A DNA stretch of 64,000 bases from Flagellimonas aquimarina (GCF_003149745.1 NZ_QGEG01000002.1:1054001-1118000); one strand, 5' to 3'; counted from the stretch's first letter, positions 8,680 through 17,931 are shown. The notes: generated by a model not told the origin, from the letters alone. Translations and numbers: made by a program.

Positions 8680-9888
8680 TTATTGACCTAAAAGGTCCTC
8701 ATAAACGACTGCCAGTAGCTCTTCGACCAATTCATAACGTAATAATGGACCATCAGCTGACCTACTTTGATTGTTTAGCATTGCGATGCTCACCTGGGTA
8801 AGAGGTTCAAAGAACATGGCGGTACCATATCCTCTCATACCACCCGTATGTCCCCACATGATTCTGCCTGCATACACATTTCTGCGAACACCCAACCCAT
8901 ATCCTGTAAACACTGGATCAGGAATATCAAAATAAGAAGTCATCATCTTTTGTCTGGAATCGAGTGAAATGGCATCACCATTATAAAGGTGTTGTGCCCA
9001 CATAGAAAGATCAGAAGCTGTTGAGAAAACATCAGCTGCACAATAGAATATGCTATGGTAACCTGCGCCAAATTCATCGGCAATATCTTCTAATGTACCA
9101 TCACCATCATTGTCTCTCCATGGTGTGGCTATTGGACCATCAATACTTTCGTTCGCTCCAAAATAAGTGCTGTTCAATGCTAAGGGTATCCAGAACTTTT
9201 CGCGCATTACTTCTCCCACTGTTTTTTGGGTTGCAGCTTCAATAATGAGCCCTAATATTAAATAATTGGAATTGGAGTACTCATGGGTAACTCCAGGAAC
9301 ATTGGTAGGTTCCAAAATATAATCTGTTACCTCTATTGGCTCAAGTGCGGTATTTAAATCCCCTTCAACCTGTGTCCATAAAGCTTCTGTAAAATAGCCA
9401 TTTACACCGGTAAAATGAGATAGTAATTGAAAGATTGTAATGGATTGATCTACATTCGGAGAGTTTATTGCGACCCAATCATCAATAGTATCTTCAAGGG
9501 ACAATACACCTTCATCTACTAGTTTCATGACTGTGGCGGCAACAGCGGTTTTAGTAATGCTCGCAAGGCCAAATCGCATGTCACTGGTGACTGGTTCTCC
9601 CAATTTAGAAATACCGCCAACAAGCTTCCACCGCTCTTCAGTGCCAACTCTTATGGAAACTGATACGCCCACCAATTTGTCCGTGTCATCACCAACTTTG
9701 TCATCAATGATTTTTTGCAATCGTTCTTCCGTAGTAAGCGTATTGGGTGGAGTAGGTGGGGTCGGTTCCTCAGAAGTTGGGTTTGTGGGAGTTTCGGTTT
9801 CCGGTAAAGAGTCATTTTCATTTCCTGAGCAGCCTGAAAACAAAATAAGTACTAGTATTAAAGCACTAAAATATTGGTTTAGTCTCAT
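8680..9888 (-). CDS. lipoprotein serine hydrolase (class C beta-lactamase/DD-peptidase family)
   Basis: A 402-residue penicillin-binding-protein-like serine hydrolase. The N-terminus ends in the lipobox LFSGC (Cys20), followed by a Pro/Thr/Glu-rich linker (about residues 28-50). The catalytic signatures are S110-I-T-K113, Y204-S-N206 and HTGGMRG near the C-terminus (the KTG-equivalent triad). This family includes esterases, D-aminopeptidases and peptidoglycan carboxypeptidases, and the substrate cannot be chosen from sequence. It is transcribed divergently from the cysteine hydrolase gene. Confidence 0.9.
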   Translation of the reverse strand: MRLNQYFSALILVLILFSGCSGNENDSLPETETPTNPTSEEPTPPTPPNTLTTEERLQKIIDDKVGDDTDKLVGVSVSIRVGTEERWKLVGGISKLGEPVTSDMRFGLASITKTAVAATVMKLVDEGVLSLEDTIDDWVAINSPNVDQSITIFQLLSHFTGVNGYFTEALWTQVEGDLNTALEPIEVTDYILEPTNVPGVTHEYSNSNYLILGLIIEAATQKTVGEVMREKFWIPLALNSTYFGANESIDGPIATPWRDNDGDGTLEDIADEFGAGYHSIFYCAADVFSTASDLSMWAQHLYNGDAISLDSRQKMMTSYFDIPDPVFTGYGLGVRRNVYAGRIMWGHTGGMRGYGTAMFFEPLTQVSIAMLNNQSRSADGPLLRYELVEELLAVVYEDLLGQ

Positions 9889-10107
9889 ATTGAAGTTTAT
9901 AGTAGTGTAAAGTCGATTCTCTCAAAAATAATAGAAGTATATCAATTAACATTATTCCGTATCGCATTTAACGTTTAGGGTTGAATGTTAGGAAGTTATA
10001 TATGGTATGGGCCGAAAGGTTTACGGATGACTTTGCTATTTGAGCATGGGTTAGCAAAACAGCAACACATGCATGCATAGTTTATTCTATTTGCTGCGTG
10101 TTAAAAT

Positions 10108-10164
10108 GTCCATTCACTGGCGTGTATCGTCCATTTTATACCTCTTATAAGGTCCTCATCTTTG
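10108..10164 (+). promoter_or_regulatory. promoter of the cysteine hydrolase gene with 21-bp-spaced GTCCATT repeats
   Basis: GTCCATT occurs at 10108-10114 and 10129-10135, 21 bp apart. A degenerate -7 box (CATCTTTG, TTTG at 10161-10164) starts 26 bp after the second repeat. The promoter at 11050-11106 has the same repeat, the same 21-bp spacing, the same 26-bp distance and the same ATCTTTGTAGT core, so the two are very probably co-regulated. The rest of the 313-bp gap (9889-10201) shows no gene. Confidence 0.65.
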
Positions 10165-10201
10165 TAGTATAAAATTAAGTTTAACACAAACAATTAATAA
10201 A

Positions 10202-10936
10202 ATGAAACATTTATTTAAAACATTGGTGGTATTTGCCACAGGAATTACGAGCGTTTTTGCTCAATTACCAGAACCTGGATTTATTATTGATGAACATACC
10301 GCAATAGTAATTACAGATCCACAAATCGATTTTTTAAGCCCTCAAGGTGTAGCGTGGGGTGCCGTAGGTGAAAGCGTAAAAGAAAACAATACTGTTGAAA
10401 ACCTGGAAACAATTTTTAAACTAGGAGAGGAGTACAACATTCCTGTTTTTATTTCTCCACATTATTATTACGAACATGATCATGTATGGCAGTTTGAAGG
10501 AACGCTTGAAAAATTAATGCACAACATTAGCATGTTTGATCGTGGTGATCAATTGAATGTTAAGGGATTTGAGGGTTCTGGTGCAGATTGGTTGCCCCGT
10601 TACAAAAAATACATTGAAAAGGATAGAGTGGTTGTTACAAGTCCGCACAAAGTATTTGGTTCGGAATCCAATGATTTGGGCTTGCAGCTTAGAAAGCAAA
10701 AAATAGATAAGGTGATATTGGCAGGAATGTCGGGCAACCTATGTGCGGAATCTCACATGAGAGAACTTATAGAAAATGGGTTTGAAGTTGCAGTAGTAGG
10801 TGATGCCACTGCCTCTGCCAAACTTCCTGGGTTAGATGGCAATCAAGCAGCCCAAACAAATTACAAGCTAATTTCAAGCAAATTGTATACAACTGAAGAA
10901 TTGGTTAAAGAGCTTAAAATGCTTAAAAAGATGTAG
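10202..10936 (+). CDS. secreted cysteine hydrolase (isochorismatase-like family)
   Basis: A 244-residue isochorismatase-fold hydrolase with a signal peptide (MKHLFKTLVVFATGITSVFA). The catalytic triad is visible: Asp39 in TDPQIDF, Lys150 in SPHKVFG and Cys181 in GNLCAESH. Family members hydrolyse amides such as nicotinamide, N-carbamoyl compounds and isochorismate; export to the periplasm is a variation seen in Bacteroidota. The substrate is unknown. Its promoter is a near copy of the one driving the next operon, so both probably respond to the AraC protein at 12684-13565. Confidence 0.88.
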   Translation: MKHLFKTLVVFATGITSVFAQLPEPGFIIDEHTAIVITDPQIDFLSPQGVAWGAVGESVKENNTVENLETIFKLGEEYNIPVFISPHYYYEHDHVWQFEGTLEKLMHNISMFDRGDQLNVKGFEGSGADWLPRYKKYIEKDRVVVTSPHKVFGSESNDLGLQLRKQKIDKVILAGMSGNLCAESHMRELIENGFEVAVVGDATASAKLPGLDGNQAAQTNYKLISSKLYTTEELVKELKMLKKM

Positions 10937-11049
10937 ACTAATTGTGTTTAGGTTAAGTGTGTTGTTGAGAAAGGTGAGGGCCAAATATGGTTCTTGCCTT
11001 TTTCTTTTACATGAAACTTGAAAAGCTCTAGTTCCATAATGAGAAAAAT

Positions 11050-11106
11050 GTCCATTCATATGAGTTGTTCATCCATTTTTTAAGAAGTATTGGGGCGGGA
11101 TCTTTG
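11050..11106 (+). promoter_or_regulatory. operon promoter with 21-bp-spaced TCCATT repeats
   Basis: GTCCATT at 11050-11056 and ATCCATT at 11071-11077 are 21 bp apart. TTTG at 11103-11106, within ATCTTTGTAGT, sits 26 bp after the second repeat. The geometry is identical to the promoter at 10108-10164. It drives the carboxymuconolactone decarboxylase/YHS/DUF1348/AraC/DUF302 operon. Confidence 0.65.
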
Positions 11107-11145
11107 TAGTGTCAATAATGACATACAATTAATAAAAATTTATAT

Positions 11146-11691
11146 ATGACACGTTTAAAAGCATTAGAGTTAAAAGATGCGACAGGAAAATCCAAAGAAT
11201 TATTTGAGACAATTCAAGGTAAACTGGGAATGGTTCCCAACATGATGAAGACAATGGGTAATTCATCTGCAGTTTTAGAAGGATATCTAAATTTTAGTGA
11301 TGCATTGGGCAAAGGCTCATTGGGATCAGAGACAGCAGAACTAATTGCCTTGGCGGTTGCTCAAGCAAATGCTTGCGATTATTGTTTATCCGCACATTCA
11401 TTCATTGGCGAGAAATTGGTCAATATTGATGGTGAGTCGCTAAAACAAGCAAGAGATGGAAAAAATGGCGACCCAAAAATAGAAGCCGCGCTTACATTCG
11501 CAAGAACATTGGTGAATAAAAGCGGAAAAGTAAGTGAAAATGATGTAGAAGCAATAAAAAATGCTGGTTATTCAGATGGTGCCGTAGGTGAGATTGTGGC
11601 GCATGTTGCATTGAATGTGCTTACAAATTATTTCAACAATACAGCGATTACAGAAATCGATTTTCCGGTTGTAAAAGCAGCCCTAGTTTAA
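11146..11691 (+). CDS. carboxymuconolactone decarboxylase/AhpD-like family protein
   Basis: A 181-residue all-helical AhpD-like protein. The redox motif is ANACDYCLSAHS, with Cys77, Cys80 and His84 in the arrangement CxxCxxxH of AhpD-type peroxidase partners. LGMVPNMMKTMGNS near the N-terminus and EIVAHVALNVLTNYFNN near the C-terminus are typical of the peroxidase-related subgroup. It probably handles peroxides or electrophiles in the cytoplasm. It is the first gene of an operon; the YHS gene follows within 20 bp. Confidence 0.88.
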   Translation: MTRLKALELKDATGKSKELFETIQGKLGMVPNMMKTMGNSSAVLEGYLNFSDALGKGSLGSETAELIALAVAQANACDYCLSAHSFIGEKLVNIDGESLKQARDGKNGDPKIEAALTFARTLVNKSGKVSENDVEAIKNAGYSDGAVGEIVAHVALNVLTNYFNNTAITEIDFPVVKAALV

Positions 11692-11709
11692 TTTAAAAAA
11701 ATGATAGAC

Positions 11710-12177
11710 ATGAAAACAAAAAAGGCAATATTCAGCTTTGTGGCATTTTTGGCCATAGCGATACAAGCAAGCGCACAAATAGCACCTGTTGATGAAAATA
11801 AAGTAGCTATCGGAGGGTACGATGTAGTCTCCTATTTTTCTGGTGAAGCCAAACGAGGTTTTGAAAGTTTTTCTGCAGAGAATAACGGGGTAACATATTA
11901 TTTTCATACCAAGGCCAATAGAGCATCTTTTAAAAAATCGCCAGAACGGTATTTACCTCAATTTGGTGGCTTTTGTGCTTGGGGTGTCGGTGCCAAATCA
12001 GCTAAATTCCCCATAGATCCAGAATCGTATGATATTAAAGATGGTAAGCTTTACCTCTTTTTTAATGCTCCGTTCAATGGAGAGCAGTTCAATACCATTT
12101 TGGATTGGAATGCACGTACCACTGAGTTGCAGAAGGCAGCACATAACAATTGGCCATCGGTCATGAACAGTAAATAA
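11710..12177 (+). CDS. secreted YHS domain protein
   Basis: A 155-residue exported protein with signal peptide MKTKKAIFSFVAFLAIAIQA and a YHS-type metal-associated domain: VAIGGYDVVSYFSG, then YYFHTKANRASFKKSPERY and the conserved FGGFCAWGVG. Such proteins are common in Bacteroidota and are thought to bind metal, but the role is unknown. An ATG at 11701 is also in frame; 11710 gives a normal signal peptide. It is the second gene of the operon. Confidence 0.87.
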   Translation: MKTKKAIFSFVAFLAIAIQASAQIAPVDENKVAIGGYDVVSYFSGEAKRGFESFSAENNGVTYYFHTKANRASFKKSPERYLPQFGGFCAWGVGAKSAKFPIDPESYDIKDGKLYLFFNAPFNGEQFNTILDWNARTTELQKAAHNNWPSVMNSK

Positions 12178-12252
12178 TTGTTGTTTAGCTTGTGGGCAAG
12201 CGCTATCATCAGATATGTTGCTTGCCCATTAAAAGTTTAAAAATCATATAAC

Positions 12253-12669
12253 ATGGCAATAGAGAAAAGATTTCCGTTACCTCCTTTTACAGAAGAAACC
12301 GCAAAGGAAAAAGTTCAACTGGCAGAGGATGCTTGGAACAGTCAAAACCCAGAAAAGGTATCTAAGGCTTACACTATAGACACTGAATGGAGGAATAGAT
12401 CGGAATTTATCAATGGAAGGGAAGAGGTAGTTGCTTTTCTTACCAAGAAATGGAAACAAGAACACAACTATAAATTAAAAAAAGACTTATGGGCTTTTTC
12501 TGATAATAGGATAGCCGTTCGCTTTGAGTATGAGTTTCAAAACGAAAATGGGCAATGGTTCAGGGCCTACGGGAATGAAAATTGGGAGTTCAATGAAAAT
12601 GGTCTTATGAAAAAACGTTATGCCAGCATAAATGATGCTCCAATAAACATTGCAGATAAAAAATTATAA
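12253..12669 (+). CDS. DUF1348 (NTF2/SnoaL-like fold) protein
   Basis: A 138-residue cytoplasmic protein of the DUF1348 family: [20 protein letters not shown], then [21 protein letters not shown] and [18 protein letters not shown]. The fold is a cone-shaped NTF2-like barrel often used as a small-molecule pocket. The reaction is unknown. It lies 75 bp after the YHS gene and 14 bp before the AraC gene, inside the same operon. Confidence 0.88.
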   Translation: MAIEKRFPLPPFTEETAKEKVQLAEDAWNSQNPEKVSKAYTIDTEWRNRSEFINGREEVVAFLTKKWKQEHNYKLKKDLWAFSDNRIAVRFEYEFQNENGQWFRAYGNENWEFNENGLMKKRYASINDAPINIADKKL

Positions 12670-12683
12670 ATTAATTTCAAGGC

Positions 12684-13565
12684 ATGGATATTTTTAACAC
12701 TAACACACTCATAAACGAACAAACAGGGAACTTGGCATTTAAGCTATTTACTTTTGAAGGCAATGGACAGTTCTGTTCCGTTAACCGTTTAAATTACTAT
12801 TCTTTAATTTGGATTAAAAGGGGGAAAGGTGTGGCAAAGATAGATTTTGCGGAATACGATTTTTCACAAGATACCATGTTCGCCATAACCCCGTACCAAC
12901 CCTTTGTTTTTATTGAAAAAGAACGATTGGGGGGTGTAGTGTTAAATTTCCATCCTGATTTTTTCTGCATTCATAAACATCACGAACAGGTTGCCTGTAA
13001 TGGTGTGCTATTTAACAATATATATAATCCACCGATGCTGTGCGTGAATGATGATTCTAGAAACAATTTTGAAATGCTGATTTCTCAAATGAAAGCAGAG
13101 GTTCAAAAATCTGATCTGGCGCAGTATGAATTGTTGGTTTCGTACTTAAAAATATTTTTGATCAATGCATCTAGGAACAAAGTGCAACAGCAACCAGAAG
13201 TGTTGGCAACAGTTCCAGAGAGCAATGAGCCTTTTAAGCTTCAAAAACTAAAAAATCTTATAGAAACCCATTATAGGACCAAGCATTCGGCCAGTGAATA
13301 TGCAGAATTATTGAATATAAGCCCAAAGGCTTTGGCTAAGATCATAAAAAGTCATTTCAATAAAACATTGACCAATATGATCACCGAAAGAATTATAATA
13401 GAAGCAAAGAGAGAATTGTATCTAACAAACAAATCTGTAAAAGAGATTGCTTATACCTTGGGGTATGATGATGAACATTATTTTAGTCGTTTCTTTAAGA
13501 ACAAAGTAGATATATCTCCAACATTATATAGGGAAACTGTTGGTTTTGCCAGAGCAAATAGCTAA
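12684..13565 (+). CDS. AraC family transcriptional regulator
   Basis: A 293-residue regulator with an N-terminal cupin-like sensor (LIWIKRGKGVAKIDFAEYDF) and a C-terminal AraC double HTH (SASEYAELLNISPKALAKII; VKEIAYTLGYDDEHYFSRFF). It lies within the operon driven from 11050-11106. The simplest reading is autoregulation through the 21-bp-spaced TCCATT repeats, with the cysteine hydrolase promoter at 10108 as a second target. Confidence 0.9.
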   Translation: MDIFNTNTLINEQTGNLAFKLFTFEGNGQFCSVNRLNYYSLIWIKRGKGVAKIDFAEYDFSQDTMFAITPYQPFVFIEKERLGGVVLNFHPDFFCIHKHHEQVACNGVLFNNIYNPPMLCVNDDSRNNFEMLISQMKAEVQKSDLAQYELLVSYLKIFLINASRNKVQQQPEVLATVPESNEPFKLQKLKNLIETHYRTKHSASEYAELLNISPKALAKIIKSHFNKTLTNMITERIIIEAKRELYLTNKSVKEIAYTLGYDDEHYFSRFFKNKVDISPTLYRETVGFARANS

Positions 13566-13605
13566 GAGTTTTAATCCTATTACAACCACACATTTTTTTT
13601 GAATT

Positions 13606-13983
13606 ATGAAATTAACAGTAGAAGAAAAGATTTTTAATAAATCTTTTTCGGAAACGTTTGATACGATAAAAAGCAGAATTGTAAATAATGGATTCTTATT
13701 ACTCCATGTGATTGATACCAAACAAATTGTTTCAAAACATAATATTGAGATTAGTCCGCTAAAACAGTTGCTGTTTTTTCAACCTAAGTACATCTCGCAA
13801 ATTATGTTAGAAAATCATTTAGCGATTAATGATATTCCTCTCAAAATTGTTGTTAAGTATTTAGAGGATAATGTTACTAGTGTTAGCTATCAAAATCCCG
13901 CGAAAAATTTATTGGATTATAATCTGGGAAATCAGATTGGTGAAGAATTAATGGAATGCATTGATACTATTTTAAAGTTTTAG
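13606..13983 (+). CDS. DUF302 domain protein
   Basis: A 125-residue cytoplasmic protein of the DUF302 family: KSFSETFDTIKSRIVNNGF, then a Cys-free core with PLKQLLFFQPKYISQIMLEN and VSYQNPAKNLLDYNLGNQ. DUF302 proteins have been linked to stress responses, but the function is unclear. It sits 40 bp after the AraC gene and is likely the last gene of that operon. Confidence 0.8.
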   Translation: MKLTVEEKIFNKSFSETFDTIKSRIVNNGFLLLHVIDTKQIVSKHNIEISPLKQLLFFQPKYISQIMLENHLAINDIPLKIVVKYLEDNVTSVSYQNPAKNLLDYNLGNQIGEELMECIDTILKF

Positions 13984-14079
13984 TTCAGACAACAAAAAGT
14001 TAACGGCAATTGAAATCTTCTAAAAAATTTCACCCTAAAAAGTTGTATTACAAGGTAACCAGCAGATGGTTATCAGGCC

Positions 14080-14460
14080 CTATTCAATGATTTTTCCTTT
14101 TTTCTCTGCTACGATGGTCCCCCATTTTGCAATTGATAAGAGAACAGGAGTAAGGGTTTCCCCAAAAGTCGTTAAGGAATATTCTACCCTCAATGGAGGT
14201 TTTTTTGTGTATACTTTTCTGGTTAGTAAACCATCTTTCTCAAGTTGTTTAAGTTGCAAGCTCAATGTACGCTCCGTTATTGTAGAAATAAGTTTTTTAA
14301 GCTCACTATAGCGTTTCTTACCGTCTATTAAATAAATTAGAATCACACTTTTCCATTTACCACCAATAAGCTCCATGGCAATACTGGTTGTGCAAGAAAA
14401 CAATTTGTCATTATATTCTATTAAACGTTTTTTGTGTTCAATCTCCATAATACCATGCAA
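14080..14460 (-). CDS. HxlR family transcriptional regulator
   Basis: A 126-residue winged-helix regulator. The HxlR hallmark IGGKWKSVILIYL is present, then the recognition region RYSELKKLISTITERTLSLQLKQL and wing KKPPLRVEYSLT. Cys23 sits just before the HTH, the position of the redox-active cysteine of YodB/HypR-type regulators, which sense quinones and disulfide stress and control nitroreductases. It is divergent from a nitroreductase gene, and the shared intergenic region holds ACTAT-N7-ATAGT palindromes. An internal ATG at 14448 is an alternative start. Confidence 0.92.
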   Translation of the reverse strand: MHGIMEIEHKKRLIEYNDKLFSCTTSIAMELIGGKWKSVILIYLIDGKKRYSELKKLISTITERTLSLQLKQLEKDGLLTRKVYTKKPPLRVEYSLTTFGETLTPVLLSIAKWGTIVAEKKGKIIE

Positions 14461-14482
14461 TAGTTAATATCAAAATTAAACC

Positions 14483-14631
14483 ACTATACTTAATTATACA
14501 ACTATACTTTTTATAGTGATTTAAAGTATTGTATTTCAGTTGTTCATATTAAAATTTCAAAACTATACTTTTTGACCGTTATTGCATGTTAGTAAAACTG
14601 TATATACTTTTGTCACTATACTTTTGATAGT
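14483..14631. promoter_or_regulatory. HxlR operator cluster (ACTAT-N7-ATAGT palindromes) in the divergent promoter
   Basis: Two perfect inverted repeats ACTAT-N7-ATAGT lie at 14501-14517 and 14615-14631, both containing the core ACTATACTTTT. Two further half sites beginning ACTATACTT lie at 14483 and 14562. Repetition of one palindrome with identical spacing between an HxlR gene and a nitroreductase gene points to an operator array for the HxlR protein, controlling both genes. Confidence 0.7.
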
Positions 14632-14666
14632 ATCGATAGAGTAGACAATTTGAAAGAACTAAGACT

Positions 14667-15341
14667 ATGAATACACCTAATATTTCCAAAGAGGATATTT
14701 TAAATGCATTTGAATACAGGCATGCCACTAAAGAGTTTGATGTCTCAAAAACTATTCCTGATGCGGATATTGACTTCATACTTAAAACTGCTCATTTGTC
14801 ACCAAGTTCTTTTGGTTTTGAGCCTTGGCATTTTGTTGTAGTTCAAGATAAAGAGTTGCGAGAACTTTTAAAGCCGGTGGCTTGGGGAGCACCTCTAAAA
14901 TTAGACACTGCAAGTCATTTTGTACTAGGCTTGAGTATGAAGGCTCCAATGACCAAATTTGACTCGGATTACATAATGGATATGATGAAAAATGTCAAAC
15001 AATTTCCAGAAGATGTTATTGAAATGTATTCCAAGTTTTACCGAGAGTTTCAAGAACGTGACTTTAGTTTGGATACTGATAAGAAATTGTTCGATTGGGC
15101 TTCAAAACAAACATATATTGCCCTCGGAAATATGATGACCGCTGCGGCATTAACCGGTATTGATAGTTGTCCCATTGAAGGGTTCCACCAAGAAAAGGCG
15201 GAAGCACTCCTAAAAGAAAAGTTTAATGTGGACACAGACAAATATGGTTTGTCTTTTATGGTTGCATTTGGGTACAGAAAAGAAGATCCTGCACGTGCAA
15301 AATCAAGAAGGGATTTTGAAGATATTGTTAGTTGGAAATAA
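14667..15341 (+). CDS. FMN-dependent NAD(P)H nitroreductase
   Basis: A 224-residue nitroreductase-family flavoenzyme. FEYRHATKEFD holds the FMN-phosphate-binding Arg region, LSPSSFGFEPWHFVVV the flavin-contacting segment, and GIDSCPIEGF the conserved region near the C-terminus seen in NfsB-type proteins. It reduces nitro compounds or quinones in the cytoplasm. The divergent HxlR gene and operator cluster suggest induction by electrophiles. Confidence 0.92.
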   Translation: MNTPNISKEDILNAFEYRHATKEFDVSKTIPDADIDFILKTAHLSPSSFGFEPWHFVVVQDKELRELLKPVAWGAPLKLDTASHFVLGLSMKAPMTKFDSDYIMDMMKNVKQFPEDVIEMYSKFYREFQERDFSLDTDKKLFDWASKQTYIALGNMMTAAALTGIDSCPIEGFHQEKAEALLKEKFNVDTDKYGLSFMVAFGYRKEDPARAKSRRDFEDIVSWK

Positions 15342-15508
15342 TAAGGCCCCTTAAGAAAATATACTAACTGCTGCAGCTGCCGTTACTTTTAATATACTTC
15401 GTCGCTTTATTTGTTTCGGAATAATTTTCGCTATGACGAAATTATCATTTCGACAGTCTTTTTCAAGCATAAGCTCGTGATTTGCTTTCATAATGTAAAA
15501 TCATAGTT

Positions 15509-16612
15509 ATGTTTAAAAAATATCCTATCCTTAAATGGACCCTATTCGTTCTTACCGGTCTTATCATTGTAGTCGTGTCTTTTGGTTGGTGGTTTATGAA
15601 TTTATTGCCTTCCACGAATGCAGATGTATCTGCATCAAAAGTATCTGACATTTCTTATTTATCAGAAAATATTCAACCTATTCGCGGAAAAATCCTGGCA
15701 GTGGTTACAAGTGCCGATACTATGGGAGCAAGTGGTAAAGCAACTGGTTATGAGTTGACCGAATTGGCACGTGCTTATTATGTATTCCAAGCCAATGGTT
15801 TTGAAGTTGATGTTGCAAGCCCACTTGGAGGTGAACCTGCTGTTATTATTGATGATGAAGACATGGGGATTTATGACTATGCTTTTTTGAATGACTCCAT
15901 TGCCCAGAAGAAGACAACGAACACCATACCTATGGAAAAAATAGTTGCAGAAGATTATGAGGCAGTTTTCTTTGCAGGTGGAAAAGGTGCCATGTTCGAT
16001 TTTCCCGAAAACAAATATATTCAGTCAATAGTCCGAGACCTTTATCAAACAGACAAAGTCATCGGAGCTGTATGTCATGGACCCGCTGCATTGGTGAATG
16101 TTGTGCTGGACAATGGCCGTTCATTGATTGAAAATAAAGAAGTAAGTGGTTTTACCAATAAGGAAGAGTTATTGCTTATACCCGAAGCTAAAACGGTATT
16201 CCCATTTCTCTTAGAAGATAAACTACTGGCGCAAGGTGCTCTTTTTAATGAGGGTGCAATGTATTTAGAACAAATAAGTCATGACAAAAATTTAGTCACT
16301 GGTCAAAACCCATGGTCAACATGGAAAATGGCGGAGACCATGGTTGCACAAATGGGCCATACACCAAAATATAGAGAAATAACAGCTGAAGAAAACGCAG
16401 TAAACGTGCTTGATGTCTATGAAAAGCATGGTTATCAAAAAGCCAAAGATCAAATAGACCATATGTATAGAGTAGAGCATAAGCCGATTGATAGGATACT
16501 TATAGCCAAGCATAGTATTATGGCGGCAATGCAAGGAGACCTCGGCAGGTTTTTTGCCATTGTAGGGTTAACATCCAAAGCAAAAAGTGCAGCAAAAGAA
16601 CACCAATCATAA
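15509..16612 (+). CDS. membrane-anchored DJ-1/PfpI family protein
   Basis: A 367-residue protein with one N-terminal TM helix (LFVLTGLIIVVVSFGWWFM) and a class I glutamine-amidotransferase-like DJ-1/PfpI domain. The nucleophile elbow is AVCHGPAAL (Cys189-His190), with FFAGGKGAMFDF preceding it and GYELTELARAYY carrying the conserved acidic residue of the family. Close relatives include glyoxalase III/Hsp31-like deglycases, so carbonyl detoxification is possible. A C-terminal ~100-residue extension (after QMGHTPKY) is not part of the standard domain. Confidence 0.87.
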   Translation: MFKKYPILKWTLFVLTGLIIVVVSFGWWFMNLLPSTNADVSASKVSDISYLSENIQPIRGKILAVVTSADTMGASGKATGYELTELARAYYVFQANGFEVDVASPLGGEPAVIIDDEDMGIYDYAFLNDSIAQKKTTNTIPMEKIVAEDYEAVFFAGGKGAMFDFPENKYIQSIVRDLYQTDKVIGAVCHGPAALVNVVLDNGRSLIENKEVSGFTNKEELLLIPEAKTVFPFLLEDKLLAQGALFNEGAMYLEQISHDKNLVTGQNPWSTWKMAETMVAQMGHTPKYREITAEENAVNVLDVYEKHGYQKAKDQIDHMYRVEHKPIDRILIAKHSIMAAMQGDLGRFFAIVGLTSKAKSAAKEHQS

Positions 16613-16711
16613 TGCCAGATTATCATTTGTTAATGAAGAAAGCCATTGTTCAACAAAGAAATTATAAAGTATAAGTCTGTCGAATATTCTATTTTTAAAC
16701 AAAACTAGCAG

Positions 16712-17758
16712 GTGGATTTTTTAGAGATTCTACTTATTATTGTGAGTAGTGCAGGACTTCTGCACGGGGTATTGTTTGCTGCCTATCTCTGTGTTTTTAA
16801 AAAGAAAAAAACAATAACCAACCTCTTTTTGGGATTGCTCCTGGTTTTCATGGCTTTCCGAATTGGTAAATCCGTGATGTTGAATTTTGGTGATGGTCTA
16901 GAGCCCATATTTGTTTTTATGGGCTTGGCGCTCTTGTTGTTGATTGGCCCATTATTAAGATGGTATGTTTTAGGAATGACACGGCCCAATTTTAATCTAC
17001 CAAAATCCTATTATTATGAGTTAATTCCGTTTGTGCTGATTTTTATTGGCAGTCTTTTTGTTACTAAAGAGTGGTATGAAAACAGCAAGGTGGTCATCAT
17101 TATTTTTGCAAGTGGACTTATTTTTATTTACCTGCATTTGGCTTTCTACATTACGTTATCATGGTTGACCATGAAAAAGGTAAAACAGCGGTATCCAAAG
17201 ACATCACAGACAAAATCCCAAAAAGCAATTTTGGACTGGCTGCCGCTTCTAATAGCTGGTTTTGTAGTAATATGGGCAACATATGTTTTAAATATTCTAG
17301 ATGATACCATACCCTATGTCATTGGGCCCATTGTATATTCTTTGACCATTTACTTTTTAAGCTATAAAGCTTTTCAGCTAAAAGCAACGGAATTGGATGG
17401 TAGCATGTTCAAAGCGAATAACGACCATGTCTTATTTGATGAAATCAATGCGCTTATTGTTGGTGAGAAATTGTATCTGGAACCGGATGTATCATTATCA
17501 AAGCTTAATAAGCGTTTAGGGAAGAGCACGCAATCCATTTCTTCGGTTATCAATCAGTATGGGCGACGTAACTTTAATGATTATATCAATTATTATCGAA
17601 TTCAAGATGCAAAAGCATTGCTTTCAAAAGGGGAGAGTGAAAAATATACCATTTCTTCTATTGCTTTTGATATGGGTTTTAGCAGTTTATCCTCTTTTAA
17701 TAGTGCTTTCAAGAAATTTGAAGGCACCACACCCTCTGCCTATAGGAAAACGCTTTAA
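16712..17758 (+). CDS. membrane-bound AraC family regulator
   Basis: A 348-residue protein with about seven TM helices in residues 1-225 and a C-terminal AraC HTH (LSKLNKRLGKSTQSISSVIN; IAFDMGFSSLSSFNSAFKKF). The architecture is common in Flavobacteriia and suggests membrane-tethered signal perception with DNA binding. The start is a GTG at 16712; no ATG is available before the first helix. The gene stands alone downstream of the DJ-1 gene. Confidence 0.85.
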   Translation: MDFLEILLIIVSSAGLLHGVLFAAYLCVFKKKKTITNLFLGLLLVFMAFRIGKSVMLNFGDGLEPIFVFMGLALLLLIGPLLRWYVLGMTRPNFNLPKSYYYELIPFVLIFIGSLFVTKEWYENSKVVIIIFASGLIFIYLHLAFYITLSWLTMKKVKQRYPKTSQTKSQKAILDWLPLLIAGFVVIWATYVLNILDDTIPYVIGPIVYSLTIYFLSYKAFQLKATELDGSMFKANNDHVLFDEINALIVGEKLYLEPDVSLSKLNKRLGKSTQSISSVINQYGRRNFNDYINYYRIQDAKALLSKGESEKYTISSIAFDMGFSSLSSFNSAFKKFEGTTPSAYRKTL

Positions 17759-17931
17759 TGTCCATAGATTGGAACGATGGAGCTAGCTTTATAAAATTAG
17801 GTCGTCTTTGAATTTTTCTCCTAAAAGTTTCTTCAAAAAAAATGTAATAGGTTTTACCGGAGCAAAGTGGGAATGTGTACAGAATGGTATAACAATTCAG
17901 AAACATATTACGACACTTCAAAGTATTATGA

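Noticed and set aside
9021..9245. Antisense frames inside the serine hydrolase and other genes
   Set aside because: They lie within confident genes on the opposite strand and show low-complexity or unnatural composition; regarded as coding shadows.
15411..15452. TTTCG repeats upstream of the DJ-1/PfpI gene as an AraC-type operator
   Set aside because: The spacing (22 bp and 12 bp) is inconsistent and the motif is only 5 bp, unlike the clean 21-bp pairs elsewhere.
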